64,000 bases of DNA, from assembly GCA_903892515.1 (NCBI GenBank), contig CAITIS010000134.1, forward strand, positions 62,001-126,000, given 5' to 3'. This document shows positions 26,479 through 35,800 of this stretch, in pieces (position 1 is the first letter of the stretch; each line of letters opens with the position of its first letter). Under the pieces are notes generated by a model, which worked only from the letters and a program-made list of their open reading frames with translations, was not told where the DNA came from and made no database searches. Source of the DNA: an uncultured Planctomycetota bacterium (lineage in GTDB: Bacteria > Planctomycetota > Phycisphaerae > SM23-33). The translations under genes were made by a program, and so were the position numbers.

Positions 26479-26583
26479 GTGACACGGGCGTCTCGCCCGT
26501 GCGTGTCAGGGCCGTCTCGGCCCTGTCTTCATTTCTCATGGGCGAGACGCCCATGACACGCATGGCCGAGACGGCCATGTCAC
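26479..26583. repeat. Family D: 105-bp palindromic cluster in the efflux operon
   Basis: Four hairpins with stems ACGGGCG/CGCCCGT, AGGGCCG/CGGCCCT, ATGGGCG/CGCCCAT and CATGGCCG/CGGCCATG around TCT or AGA centres. The whole run from GTGACAC to GTCAC is also palindromic in layout. Stem bases change but stay paired. Relatives are at 31470-31544 and 57137-57161. Confidence 0.9.
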
Positions 26584-26592
26584 GTCGTCTAA

Positions 26593-28278
26593 CTACTCGC
26601 CGCCGTTGCGTCGCGGGCGGCCCCGGCCAACGCCGCCAGCCTGACCTCCGCCACCGGCTTGGCCGCCTGATGGCGGGGTGGCGTTGAACGCACCGGCGGG
26701 CCGGCTCGTGCCGGCGGGCCGAGACGAGGTAACTTCCGAGCGCTTCTTGTCGCCGGTGCGACCGCCCACCTGCTGACCCGGCGGCGGCGCCAGCAGCACG
26801 CTGTCGCCTTCGTTCAGGCCGGCCAGAATCTCCGCCCGCGCATCGCTGGTCTTGCCCAGCGTGATGCTGACGCGGTCGATCTGCCCGCCGTGAGGCCGGA
26901 AGCAGAATGACTGGTCATTTTCAGAGAACACCGCCGCGATCGGCACCGACAGCACGTTGTCCAGCGTGGCGCGGATGATCTCCACGTCGGCGGTCATGCC
27001 GGGCTTCAGGCCCACGCTATCTTCGGGGTTTTCAAACGCCACTACCGTCGGGTACACCTTCACGCCCGGCGACAGCCAGGGGTTCTGCGTGTCCGGCAGC
27101 GGAGAGACTTTCTTGACGTAGCCGTGCAGCACCTGTCCGCGCTTGGCATCCAGGCGAATCAGCGCGGGCAAGCCCGGCTGGATCTCTTCCCGGACCGCCT
27201 CGTACACGCGCGTCTGGATCTGCAGCGTCTTCATGTTGGGGATAATCATGAGCTGCTGGCCGGACTGGATCTTCTCGTCTACCGCCACCGTCACCGGCGT
27301 GTCCCACTGCCTCCGGCGGCTATCGTACACCACCAGGCCGGGGCGCTTGGCCTTGACGATCAGCTTGGCGGCGTCGTCCTTGATGTCTTGCAGCTTGCCC
27401 TGCTGTTTGGCCAGGCGCTCCTTGCAGGATTCTTCATTGCCCTCAGCCAGGCAGACCTGTGTCTCGGCGTCCAGCATGGTGGTCTTCAAATCACTCTGAG
27501 CGGTGTGAACGGCGTTCTTCTTGTCCCGCAGCGTCCGCGGCGTGGTGTACTCCTGCAACACCGTCTTGTCGGTCTGGGCCTTGACCAAGGCCAGTTGCAG
27601 CCGTTGCAGCGCGAGCTTGTCGGCCTCGATTTCGTTCTCGCTGTAAGGCTGCTTGAGTTCGGGGTCGGCGTTGATCCTGAGCTTGCTGTCGAGCTTGCTC
27701 TGGGCCAGCCTCAGGTCGCGGTCGGCCAGAACGATGGCCGACTCGGCGACGTCGCGCTGCTCGGGCCACTCGGCCTCTTCGTACTTCTTCAGGTCGTTCT
27801 TGGCGTCCTCGACGGTTTGGCGGGCCTTGTCCACGCTGGCCTGCGTCTGCTGGCGAGTGATCAGAAGCTTGTTGTACGCCGCACTGTAGTCGTCCTCGGC
27901 CTGGCGGACCTTGAGATCCTGATCGAGCAGGGCGTCTTCCAGATCCTTGCACTCCATGCGGATGATCAGTTCGCCCTGCTCAACAACCTTGCCCTCGGGG
28001 ACCACTTCCTTGATCGTCACCGTCCAGCGCACTTCGTTGGAGACGACCTCCTGCTCTTCGGCCACGATGTCGCCGGTCTCGCTGGAGGAGACAACCATGC
28101 AGCCGCGAACGGCGGTGGCAGTGGGCAGGCCGGAGTCCTCGGGCTTGGATGAACCCATGGAGAGCAGCACGATAACGATCAGCACCACCGCTCCGGCCGA
28201 TCCGCCCAGGATGAGGCGTTTGCGGCGTTTACCGGTAGTAGCCGAGGCGGTCGGTGGTTGTTGGTGTACTTCGCTCAT
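26593..28278 (-). CDS. HlyD/MacA-type periplasmic adaptor
   Basis: 561 aa. An N-terminal inner-membrane anchor (residues about 22-42) is followed by the membrane-fusion layout: beta-barrel and lipoyl halves around a long coiled-coil hairpin at about residues 130-310 (heavy in K, E, Q, D), then CNV-type barrel (VGLKPGMTADVEI, LSVPIAAVF). The C-terminal about 60 residues are a Gly/Arg-rich tail (GGQAGGGGQAGGVGRG) not found in typical MacA. AAGGAAAG precedes the ATG. It overlaps the upstream TolC-like gene by 50 bases, so translation of the two is likely coupled. It should bridge the ABC transporter and TolC-like channel. Confidence 0.9.
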   Translation of the reverse strand: MSEVHQQPPTASATTGKRRKRLILGGSAGAVVLIVIVLLSMGSSKPEDSGLPTATAVRGCMVVSSSETGDIVAEEQEVVSNEVRWTVTIKEVVPEGKVVEQGELIIRMECKDLEDALLDQDLKVRQAEDDYSAAYNKLLITRQQTQASVDKARQTVEDAKNDLKKYEEAEWPEQRDVAESAIVLADRDLRLAQSKLDSKLRINADPELKQPYSENEIEADKLALQRLQLALVKAQTDKTVLQEYTTPRTLRDKKNAVHTAQSDLKTTMLDAETQVCLAEGNEESCKERLAKQQGKLQDIKDDAAKLIVKAKRPGLVVYDSRRRQWDTPVTVAVDEKIQSGQQLMIIPNMKTLQIQTRVYEAVREEIQPGLPALIRLDAKRGQVLHGYVKKVSPLPDTQNPWLSPGVKVYPTVVAFENPEDSVGLKPGMTADVEIIRATLDNVLSVPIAAVFSENDQSFCFRPHGGQIDRVSITLGKTSDARAEILAGLNEGDSVLLAPPPGQQVGGRTGDKKRSEVTSSRPAGTSRPAGAFNATPPSGGQAGGGGQAGGVGRGRPRRNGGE

Positions 28279-29917
28279 GAAACTTTCCTTGCGCGTCTAC
28301 ATCAATCATGCCCACGCCGACCAGGAAATTCAGGCGCGTGGTGGTATAACTGACCAGGGCCGCGATCATCAGGTTCTTGCTGGTCCGCAGGGCGTCTTCG
28401 GCGTCCAGCACGTCTCGGGTGCTGGCCAGCCCTTCCTGTTGTTCGAATCGCGCCAGCTTCGTCCGGCGGATGGCCAGGGCGTATGAACTCTTCTGGATCT
28501 CGTAGGATGCACGTGATTGTACCAAAGATCGGTACGAGTTCCTCACGTTTAGCCGCACATTGTCCAGGAACTCGGCCAGATCCCGCGTCCGCCGATCGGC
28601 CGCAATCTGGGCGTTGCGGTAGGCGTCCATGTTGTCGGTCTGGTCCAATTGGTAGCTAAAGTTCATCCGCACCGACCGCGTGGACTGCGGGAATTCAATG
28701 TCCAGCGGCCGGCGGTTGGGCGAGTCCGTCGAGGGCACCAGCGCCGCCAGCACCAGGTCCAGCTCGGGCAGAAAGTTATTGGCGGCAATCTCCACGTCCC
28801 GCTTGGCGTCGCGCAGCTTGGCGTAGCTCGTCAGCACGTCCGGGCGGCTGCTCAGGGCCGAGGCGATGGCGCGATCTTCCTCAAACGGGATGGGCTGGGG
28901 CGACAGCTCCTCCAACTCCGCCATCCGCAGTTCGACGTTGGTAGCCAACGGCAAGCCCAAGGTGATCTTGAACTGGTCCAGGGCGTCGTTGTACGCCTGC
29001 CGAGAAACCTCGATGCGATCCTTGGCGTTGAGAACGTCCTGCTCGGCCTGGTCGGACTGAACGCGCGAGATCATGCCGCCGGCCACCTGGGCCTGCACGA
29101 ACTTGAAGGTGTCCTCCAGGCGGCGAAGGTTCTCCTGGTCGTTCTCAAAGACGTTCCTCAACTCCAAGACGTTGTAGTAGCTCTGGGCGATGCCCACCGA
29201 GAAGCCCTGGACATAGAACTCGTAGCTGAGGATCTGGATGGCGAAGTCCCGCTCGGCCCGGTACAGCTGCTCGTAGGCGAAGTCGTGCCAGGCACCTTGC
29301 AGCAGGGGCTGGGTAAAGTTGGCATTCACGAACGAGCCCAGGGTCGTGCCGCCCAAGCCTAGAAAATCGGTGGCTGCGTTCAGGCCCAGGCCGACGGTTG
29401 CAATGCCGCCGTTAGCGAACTTCTGGGCAAAACTCACCGTCCCGAGCGTCGAGCCGTCATACACGGGTTCATCGCCGCCAATGCCCGTGATGCCCGTGGT
29501 GCCAGTGACGGTGCCCGACAGCAACGACCACTGGTGCCGCAGGTTGGCCAATGCCAAGGCCGAACTGTACAGCACCTCTTTTTGCGTCTGGAAGCTGCGG
29601 CTGTTGCGAGCGGCGATCTCCAGGGCATCTTCCAGGCTCAACTCGCGCGCGGGCTGGCTGGCAGAGACCGTGACCGTGTTGCCCACGGGCCCGATGCCCT
29701 CCACGCCGACGGCCACCGGCCGATACGTGATGTCGAAGGGGTGAGTATCGCCCAAAGCCTGCCGCTGCTTCTGGGCGTTGACCTTGTACGCGTCGGTGTC
29801 GGCAATCTTGGCGTACTGCGCAGGGGTGCAGCCGCCTGCGCCCAAAGCCAGAGTCACCACGGCAAACAGACTGGCTGCCTTCGCTGCGAAAGCTCGTTGT
29901 GCGGCTCGGTAGGTCAT
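28229..29917 (-). CDS. TolC-type outer membrane efflux lipoprotein
   Basis: About 562 aa. The start at 29917 gives a lipoprotein signal ending LGAGGC (Cys about 29); the frame extends to a TTG at 29980 with AAGGAC before it, which would bury the signal. The rest is alpha-rich with two OEP repeats: SLEDALEIAARNSRSFQ opens the first, and the second half ends with an RTKLARFEQQEGLASTRDVLDAEDALRTSKN helix. It is the first gene of the efflux operon, followed by the adaptor, ATPase and permease. Probable outer-membrane channel. Confidence 0.88.
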   Translation of the reverse strand: MTYRAAQRAFAAKAASLFAVVTLALGAGGCTPAQYAKIADTDAYKVNAQKQRQALGDTHPFDITYRPVAVGVEGIGPVGNTVTVSASQPARELSLEDALEIAARNSRSFQTQKEVLYSSALALANLRHQWSLLSGTVTGTTGITGIGGDEPVYDGSTLGTVSFAQKFANGGIATVGLGLNAATDFLGLGGTTLGSFVNANFTQPLLQGAWHDFAYEQLYRAERDFAIQILSYEFYVQGFSVGIAQSYYNVLELRNVFENDQENLRRLEDTFKFVQAQVAGGMISRVQSDQAEQDVLNAKDRIEVSRQAYNDALDQFKITLGLPLATNVELRMAELEELSPQPIPFEEDRAIASALSSRPDVLTSYAKLRDAKRDVEIAANNFLPELDLVLAALVPSTDSPNRRPLDIEFPQSTRSVRMNFSYQLDQTDNMDAYRNAQIAADRRTRDLAEFLDNVRLNVRNSYRSLVQSRASYEIQKSSYALAIRRTKLARFEQQEGLASTRDVLDAEDALRTSKNLMIAALVSYTTTRLNFLVGVGMIDVDAQGKFHERSTPTTTDRLGYYR

Positions 29918-30252
29918 GATACGTGGCGGTCGACGGACCTTGCTCCAGGCAGGCAAGCGTGATAAACGACTTTGCGACAAGTCCTTATTTTCGACTCCTG
30001 CGGGCTATTTGTCAAGCCACTCTTCCGTCAGCGTCACAGGCCAACGCTGCCTGCTAAGCGTAGTGGCGGCCCGGACCTGACAGGTTTCATGCGTTTTTCG
30101 GTCACCGCGAAATTTTTCCGGCCTGGGGTCGGCGGTTCGGCCGGTTCGGCCCGGCCAGGATATGGGACCATCGTCTTTGAATTCATCGTGGCTTAAGTGC
30201 GAAAGTCGGATTGGGTTGGTAAACTAACCGCCGCTTTCATAGGAGCAAAGGC
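29918..30252. other. Spacer between divergent efflux operon and GNAT gene
   Basis: 335 bases, AT-richer than its neighbours, which fits promoters for both directions. I see no clear -35/-10 pair or repeat. Confidence 0.5.
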
Positions 30253-31464
30253 ATGGAAATCCGCGCACCGGAGATGCGGCAACTGGACGAGATTTGTGAC
30301 CTGGCCGGCAAGTGCTTCGGCCAGTACTTCGACTTCTACGCGCACTGCCAGGGCGGTTATGTGCGCGGTTCCAGCTACGATTGGGAGGCCTCGCGGGTCA
30401 TCCTCGACGCCGGCAGGATCGTTTCGCACGTCGGCGTGTGGCAGTACCGCATGCGGGTAGGCCAGGGGCGGCTCAAGAGCGGCGGCATCGGCATCGTCAT
30501 GACCGACGGCCGATACCGCAAGCAAGGCCTGAACACCCAGGTGATGAACGCCACGATGACCGGCATGCGCGACGCCGGCTATGACTACAGCGTGCTGTTC
30601 GGCGTGAAGGACTACTACCATCGCTTCGGCTTCTGCCAGATCTGGCCATGGGCCAAACTTCGCGCCGAGGCCGCCGACCTGCCCGAGACGCCCTTGACGC
30701 TGACCTTGCAGGAGCGGCCCCTGGGCGAAATTTTGTGGGGCAGCGGTGCCGTGATGGATATCTACAACCGCGACAACGCCACGCGGACCGGCACGGCCGA
30801 GCGGCCGGTGTACACCATCAACGAGTCGCCCCACTGGAAGGACAACCGACTGCACGCGCTGGTGAATACATCCGGCCAGACCGTGGGCTATGTGGTGGCC
30901 ACGAAGGACGGAGCCGACCTGGCCGTGTTGGAGGTCGGCGGGCTGGCCGACGATTGCGGGATCGGGCAACTCATCGCCGCCATCGCCGCGCTGGCCAAGT
31001 CCAACGCATGCACGCGGGTGCAGGTCATTAACCACAGCCTCGGGCACCCGCTGATGCAGGCGTTGCACTGCGGCAACTGCAAGCTGGAGATCGAGCACTT
31101 CCGCAGCGGCGGGCCGATGGGCGCCACCGTGAATCTTCGCCAGTGTCTCGGGGCCATGCAGGAGGAGCTTTCGCTCCGCTGCGCCAACTCGGCCTGGAAC
31201 GACGTTTCGACCAGCCTGAGCATCCAAGGCCAGGACGAGACGGTGACGTTGCAGTTGTCGAATGGCCAGGTGCGGGTGATGGACGAGGCCGCCTCGGCCA
31301 ATCGGCTCATCTGCGGCGTGCTGTCGGCCCGGCTGATCGTGGGCAGCGAATCGCCGTCGGACCTGCTGTATCAAGGGCTCAAAGGCGAAGGCGGCGCCCT
31401 GGCCCTGGCCGAAGTGCTCTTCCCGCCGCAGTGCCCGATGCTGCACCGGCTGGACGCGTTCTAG
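30253..31464 (+). CDS. GNAT acetyltransferase with C-terminal sterol-carrier-like domain (Eis-like)
   Basis: 403 aa. Residues 1-150 are a GNAT fold (acetyl-CoA site in the region GIGIVMTDGRYRKQGLNTQVM, the pattern V-x3-x-RxxG). The middle is a second GNAT-like region, and the C-terminal 100 residues (VTLQLSNGQVRVMDEAAS...) look like an SCP2 domain. This three-part layout is that of Eis and related N-acetyltransferases, some of which acetylate aminoglycosides or peptides. AGGAG lies about nine bases before the ATG. It is the first gene of a plus-strand run ending with nhaA and DUF502. Substrate not determinable. Confidence 0.8.
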   Translation: MEIRAPEMRQLDEICDLAGKCFGQYFDFYAHCQGGYVRGSSYDWEASRVILDAGRIVSHVGVWQYRMRVGQGRLKSGGIGIVMTDGRYRKQGLNTQVMNATMTGMRDAGYDYSVLFGVKDYYHRFGFCQIWPWAKLRAEAADLPETPLTLTLQERPLGEILWGSGAVMDIYNRDNATRTGTAERPVYTINESPHWKDNRLHALVNTSGQTVGYVVATKDGADLAVLEVGGLADDCGIGQLIAAIAALAKSNACTRVQVINHSLGHPLMQALHCGNCKLEIEHFRSGGPMGATVNLRQCLGAMQEELSLRCANSAWNDVSTSLSIQGQDETVTLQLSNGQVRVMDEAASANRLICGVLSARLIVGSESPSDLLYQGLKGEGGALALAEVLFPPQCPMLHRLDAF

Positions 31465-31469
31465 ATTGC

Positions 31470-31544
31470 GTAGCATGGGCGTCTCGCCCATGAGCTTTTG
31501 GCCGGTTGGCAGTGCCAAGTCACGGGCGGGACGCCCGTGCTACG
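31470..31544. repeat. Family D palindromes upstream of nhaA
   Basis: CATGGGCGTCTCGCCCATG (about 31474-31492) and ACGGGCGGGACGCCCGT (about 31522-31538), between the GNAT gene and nhaA; same covarying-stem family as 26479-26583. Confidence 0.85.
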
Positions 31545-31577
31545 ATCATGAAACCGGTGCTGGACTGGAAGGATCCC

Positions 31578-32810
31578 ATGTTCCGCCGCATCTGGAATGT
31601 GCTGATTGAGAACTCGCTGCTGCTGATGGCCGGGGCCATCGGCGGCTTGCTGTGGGCCAACCTGGGCCACGACAGCTATGGCTCGCTCAAACACCTGGTC
31701 CTGCTGCCCAACGCCTGGTTTGGCCCCGCCGTTGCCGGCGGGCGGCACTACATCACGCTGGAATTCCTCGTTAACGACATCCTGATGGCCTTGTTCTTCG
31801 GCATCGCCGGCAAGGAAGTGTGGGGGGCCATGCTGCCGGGCGGGCACTTGCGCGACCCCCGGAGAGCGGCCGTGCCGATCCTGTGTGCCGTCGGCGGCAT
31901 GGCCGGGCCAGTTGCGGTGTATCTCATTGGCTGTCTGGTCGTGGCGCCAGCGCCCGGCCTGGCCCGCGGCTGGGCGATTCCCTGCGCCACCGACATCGCG
32001 TTTTCATACCTGATCGCCCGCATCGTCTTTGGCAGGCGTCACCCAGCCACCGCGTTTCTGCTGCTGCTGGCCATCGCCGACGACGCCCTGGGCCTGGTCG
32101 TGCTGGCGGTGTTCTACCCGGTCAGCCCGCTGACCCCGCTGTGGCTGCTGCTGGTGGCGCTGGCCGTGGTGGTGGGACTGGTCATGCGTGAGCGCGGCCT
32201 GAACAGCTTCTGGTGGTACCTCGTCATTCCCGGCGGGCTGAGCTGGCTGGGGTTGGCGCTGGCGGGCATTCACCCCGCCTTGGCGCTGCTGCCGATCCTG
32301 CCGACCATGCCGCACGCCCGTCACGGCCAGAAGGTCGTCCGCTGGGCCCGCTGGCACCGGCGCGACGCGCTGGATATGTTTGAGAACGCCGCCCGGCAGC
32401 CCGTCGAGTTTATCCTGGGGTTCTTTGGGCTGCTCAACGCCGGGGTGGTGCTGGGTGCCGGGGGCCAGGCCACTGCCCTGGTGCTGGTCGGGCTGCTGCT
32501 GGGCAAGCCCATTGGCATCTTCCTGACCGGGCTGCTGGCGGATAGACTGACGCCGCTGAAACTGGCCGAGGGCATAAGCTTCAAGGACTTGCTGGTCCTG
32601 GGTTGTGCCGGCGGGACGGGCTTTACGGTGGCCATCTTCATGGCCACGGTGGCGTTCGCCCCCGGAGCGACGCAGGACGCCGCCAAGCTGGGCGCGCTGC
32701 TGTCCATCCTGGCGGCGGTCGTGGCCATGCTGATGGCGGCGCTAGTAGGGGTCAAAAAGGTCCATGAACAGGCCGGCGCGGAAGCGACGGGCCAGGCAAA
32801 GGGAGCGTGA
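31578..32810 (+). CDS. nhaA: Na+/H+ antiporter NhaA
   Basis: Electrogenic sodium/proton antiporter. The ion-binding segment CATDIAFSYL matches E. coli Asp133, and LLAIADDALGL matches the Asp163-Asp164 pair. The C-terminal half has GGTGFTVAIFMATVAF. About 410 aa with about 12 hydrophobic segments. The frame is open to an ATG at 31548 and beyond, but GGAAGG five to six bases before the ATG at 31578 is the better ribosome site and is chosen here; the earlier ATG has only a repeat upstream. It ends one base before the DUF502 gene starts. Confidence 0.94.
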   Translation: MFRRIWNVLIENSLLLMAGAIGGLLWANLGHDSYGSLKHLVLLPNAWFGPAVAGGRHYITLEFLVNDILMALFFGIAGKEVWGAMLPGGHLRDPRRAAVPILCAVGGMAGPVAVYLIGCLVVAPAPGLARGWAIPCATDIAFSYLIARIVFGRRHPATAFLLLLAIADDALGLVVLAVFYPVSPLTPLWLLLVALAVVVGLVMRERGLNSFWWYLVIPGGLSWLGLALAGIHPALALLPILPTMPHARHGQKVVRWARWHRRDALDMFENAARQPVEFILGFFGLLNAGVVLGAGGQATALVLVGLLLGKPIGIFLTGLLADRLTPLKLAEGISFKDLLVLGCAGGTGFTVAIFMATVAFAPGATQDAAKLGALLSILAAVVAMLMAALVGVKKVHEQAGAEATGQAKGA

Positions 32811-32811
32811 G

Positions 32812-33465
32812 ATGGCGCGGCCAAGCAACATGAAGAAGCACTTGAATATTTTCCTGGCCGGCGTGGTCGTGGTGGCGCCGTTCGGCGTGACGGCCTGGGT
32901 CATCTACTGGGTGGCGACGAAGCTGGACTTGCTGGTGGGCGGGCTGGTGCTCAAGGCCATGAACGTCAGCAGCAAGCCGGAGTGGCTTTTTCCCGGCGCC
33001 GGCGCGCTCTTCGCCCTGGCGCTGATCTACGTCATCGGCCTGCTGACGCGGCTGTATGCGTTCCGGCTGCTCATGAGCACGCTGGAGCGGCTGTTCCTGC
33101 ACGTGCCGGTCATCAAAAGCATCTTCGAGTCCATCCGCGACATCACCCGGCTGTTCGGGGGCGAGGGCAAGAACATCGGCCAGGTGGTGCGCTGCCACCT
33201 GCCCGGCAGCCAGACGACCATGCTGGGCATCCTGACCAATCGCACGCCGCGAGCCACGCAAGGCCAGAACAAGGTGGCCGTGTACCTGCCCATGAGCTAC
33301 CAGCTTGGCGGCTTTACGGTGTACCTCGACCCGAAATGCCTCGAGCCGGTGGAGGGCATGACCGTGCAGGAGGCGCTCAAGACCGTGGCGACGGCAGAGG
33401 CCGGGGCCAAAGACGCCGCCGAGGATGCCCAGGCCCTCAGCCAGGAAGCGAACGGACAGGGTTAG
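32812..33465 (+). CDS. DUF502 family membrane protein
   Basis: 217 aa with two TM helices near the N-terminus (FLAGVVVVAPFGVTAWVIYW and LFPGAGALFALALIYVIGLL) and a cytoplasmic or membrane-surface region containing VPVIKSIFESIRDITRLF and YLPMSYQLGGFTVYL, the conserved blocks of DUF502. No function is established for this family. GGGAG lies before the ATG at 32812, which is one base beyond the nhaA stop (TGAGATG), so the two genes are coupled. The last about 35 residues are Ala/Glu-rich and not conserved. Confidence 0.85.
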   Translation: MARPSNMKKHLNIFLAGVVVVAPFGVTAWVIYWVATKLDLLVGGLVLKAMNVSSKPEWLFPGAGALFALALIYVIGLLTRLYAFRLLMSTLERLFLHVPVIKSIFESIRDITRLFGGEGKNIGQVVRCHLPGSQTTMLGILTNRTPRATQGQNKVAVYLPMSYQLGGFTVYLDPKCLEPVEGMTVQEALKTVATAEAGAKDAAEDAQALSQEANGQG

Positions 33466-33570
33466 CAGGGATGCAGGGGATTCATGGGATTGAAGACATT
33501 TGTGAGTGACGATGTTTGGTTTTCGCGTGGCGGGTTTCCCAACCCGCCACCCGCTCTGGGCCGCAACAGC

Positions 33571-33594
33571 CACAGCCGAGGGCGGCTGTGCCAC
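33571..33594. repeat. Family C palindrome (CACAGCCGAGGGCGGCTGTG)
   Basis: The inverted repeat CACAGCCG/CGGCTGTG, followed by CCAC. Preceded by a second small palindrome (GGCGGGTTTCCCAACCCGCC, about 33532-33551). It lies between the DUF502 gene and the convergent kinase gene. Confidence 0.85.
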
Positions 33595-33610
33595 GGGTCA
33601 CACTGGGATC

Positions 33611-35800
33611 TCAGTTCCTATCGGGAATGGTGAAGTAGAACGCCGAGCCTTTGCCCACCTCCGAATCGACCCAGATTCTCCCGCAGTGGTACTCGACGAT
33701 CCGCTTGCAGATCGCCAGCCCGATGCCGGTGCCGGAATACTCCTGGCGCGTGTGCAGGCGGTGGAAGATCATGAAGATTCGGTCCTGCCCTTCTTCGGGG
33801 ATGCCGATGCCATTATCCTTCACCCAGAACAGCCAGCCGCGGCCTTCCCGGCTGGCCCCCACATGAATCTCGGGCCTGCGCTCGGCTGAACGGTACTTGA
33901 TGGCGTTACCCAGCAGGTTCTGCATCAACTGGACCATCTGCTGGCCCTCGGCCTGGACCGTCGGCAGCGAATCGTGCTGGATGCTGGCCTCGGATTCAAG
34001 AATCGTCACCGCCAGGTTGCCCGTGGCCAGGCGGAGCACCTCTTCCATGTCGGTTCGATTGAAGCCCTCGGTCTTGCGGCCCACGCGCGAATACGCCAGC
34101 AGGTCGCGAATCAGGTTCTGCATGCGGCTGGCCCCATCGATGGCAAAGGCCATGGACTCGCGCGTCTTGTCTTCCAACTGCCCCTCCAGCCGCCGCTCGA
34201 TCAGGCCCAGATGCCCCGAGATCGCCCGCAGCGGCTCCTGCAAGTCGTGGCTGGCCAGGTACGCGAACTGCTCCAGATCCTGATTCGACCGGGCCAACTC
34301 GGCGGCCGTCTTCTTGAGCTCTTCCTCCGTTCTGGCACGCTCCGTAATATCCAGCAGCGAGCCGATGATGGCCGGTTTGCCCTGGTAGGTCGTGTCGGAG
34401 CCGATCACCTCGACGTCAATGATGCCGCGATCTTTCCGCAGGCCGTGGAACGTGTAGTGCGTGCTCTTGACCTCGCCGGTGATGCGCCTGCGCATATTCT
34501 CGGTCACGAGCGCGCGATCCTCCGGAGCCACCAGGTCCATGACCTCGATGCCGGCGATGTCCTGTGGCCCGTAGCCAAAGATTTCCGCCAACCGCGGGTT
34601 GACGTACACGAACGAGCCGGCCTGGATCACGTACACGCCGACCAGCGATTCTTCCACCAGGTTGCGATACTTCGCTTCGCTCTCCTGCAAGGCCTCCTCG
34701 GCCCGCAGCCGCTGGGCGATCATGTCGTTAAAGGCATCGCTGACCTCATTGAGTTCGGCGATGCGCTCGCGTTGGTCGGGCGGGCAAGGCTTGCCCTCGC
34801 CCAGGCTCAGCACGCGGCCACGCAGCCGCAACAGGCTCTGGATCATTCCCCGACTCAGCACCCAGGCCCCAATGAGCGACAGCGATACGACCACTACGTT
34901 GACGGCCAGGACCGGCAATAGGCTGCGCAGGAATGGCCGGACGATCATCGGCATGGGCTCGCTGGTGCCGACCACCCAGCCGATGCTGCCCACTGGCACG
35001 GCGACGCCAAGGCGGTCCTGCCCTTCTCCGGCCAGGCGAATGACCCCCACCGCCTCCTGGCCGTGCAACGCTTGCTGAATCAGGTCGCCCGACTCGGGCT
35101 GGCGCCGCACGTCCCACGTGAGCGGCGGGCCGCAATTCCGATATGCCAGCACGCCCTTGCGATCGAAGAAGGAGATGCTGCTGCCGGGGGCGCGGGGAAC
35201 CCTCAGCGTGGCTTCGGCCAGCCTGGCTGGATTCACCGACCCGATCAGCACGCCCAGCAACTCGCCGCGGCAATACACGGGCCTGGCCACGATGAAGATC
35301 GGGTAGGGGTCGGCCCGGCCCGCCAGCAGATCGGTGACGCAGAAACCCTGGCCATGCAGCGAGGTCTGGAAGTACTCCCGGTCGCTGACGTTCATGCCGC
35401 GCAGCTTGGCGTCGCTGGTCGCCACGATTTTGCCCTGGGGGGAAACGAAGGCGAAGGCATCCAGGGCAGGATAGTCCTTGGCGGTCTCGGTCAGCAGGGC
35501 GTCAAGTTCGGCATTGGTGAAGGGGCCTTTGAGGCAGAGCGTCGCCTGCAAACTCGCCTCATCATGGGCCAAGTCGTTGATGTAGAACTCCAGCGTGGCG
35601 GCCAGGGCCCGGGCCAACTCCGCATTGGCCTGGATGTGGTCGGTGCGGTTACTACGATACCAGTATGTATAAATCCCCGCCTGGAGCAGCAGCGCCGGCA
35701 CCACGGCCACCACTAGCAGGATCGAAAGGAATTTGCGGATGCTCCGTCCACGATGGGGCTTGCTGCTGGCTGAGACAAAACGTTCCGGCTCGACGCTCAT
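33611..35800 (-). CDS. Membrane sensor histidine kinase (dCACHE-HAMP-PAS-HisKA-HATPase)
   Basis: 729 aa. TM1 lies at about residues 24-45; an extracytoplasmic double-CACHE-like sensor follows to about 305; TM2 (VLAVNVVVVSLSLIGAWVL) then HAMP. A PAS domain spans about 385-500 (ESLVGVYVIQAGSFVYVNPRLAEIFGY). The HisKA box FAYLASHDLQEPLRA has the phospho-His; the ATP lid motifs NLLGNAIKY, DNGIGIP and GTGIGLAICKRI are intact. It is divergent from the receiver-kinase operon at 36336, which may encode its partners. The ligand of the CACHE domain is not known. Confidence 0.92.
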   Translation of the reverse strand: MSVEPERFVSASSKPHRGRSIRKFLSILLVVAVVPALLLQAGIYTYWYRSNRTDHIQANAELARALAATLEFYINDLAHDEASLQATLCLKGPFTNAELDALLTETAKDYPALDAFAFVSPQGKIVATSDAKLRGMNVSDREYFQTSLHGQGFCVTDLLAGRADPYPIFIVARPVYCRGELLGVLIGSVNPARLAEATLRVPRAPGSSISFFDRKGVLAYRNCGPPLTWDVRRQPESGDLIQQALHGQEAVGVIRLAGEGQDRLGVAVPVGSIGWVVGTSEPMPMIVRPFLRSLLPVLAVNVVVVSLSLIGAWVLSRGMIQSLLRLRGRVLSLGEGKPCPPDQRERIAELNEVSDAFNDMIAQRLRAEEALQESEAKYRNLVEESLVGVYVIQAGSFVYVNPRLAEIFGYGPQDIAGIEVMDLVAPEDRALVTENMRRRITGEVKSTHYTFHGLRKDRGIIDVEVIGSDTTYQGKPAIIGSLLDITERARTEEELKKTAAELARSNQDLEQFAYLASHDLQEPLRAISGHLGLIERRLEGQLEDKTRESMAFAIDGASRMQNLIRDLLAYSRVGRKTEGFNRTDMEEVLRLATGNLAVTILESEASIQHDSLPTVQAEGQQMVQLMQNLLGNAIKYRSAERRPEIHVGASREGRGWLFWVKDNGIGIPEEGQDRIFMIFHRLHTRQEYSGTGIGLAICKRIVEYHCGRIWVDSEVGKGSAFYFTIPDRN

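Noticed and set aside
29917-29980. Longer start (TTG at 29980) for the TolC-like protein
   Set aside because: It would place 21 residues before the lipoprotein signal peptide, although an AAGGAC lies upstream; the internal ATG gives a correct lipobox.
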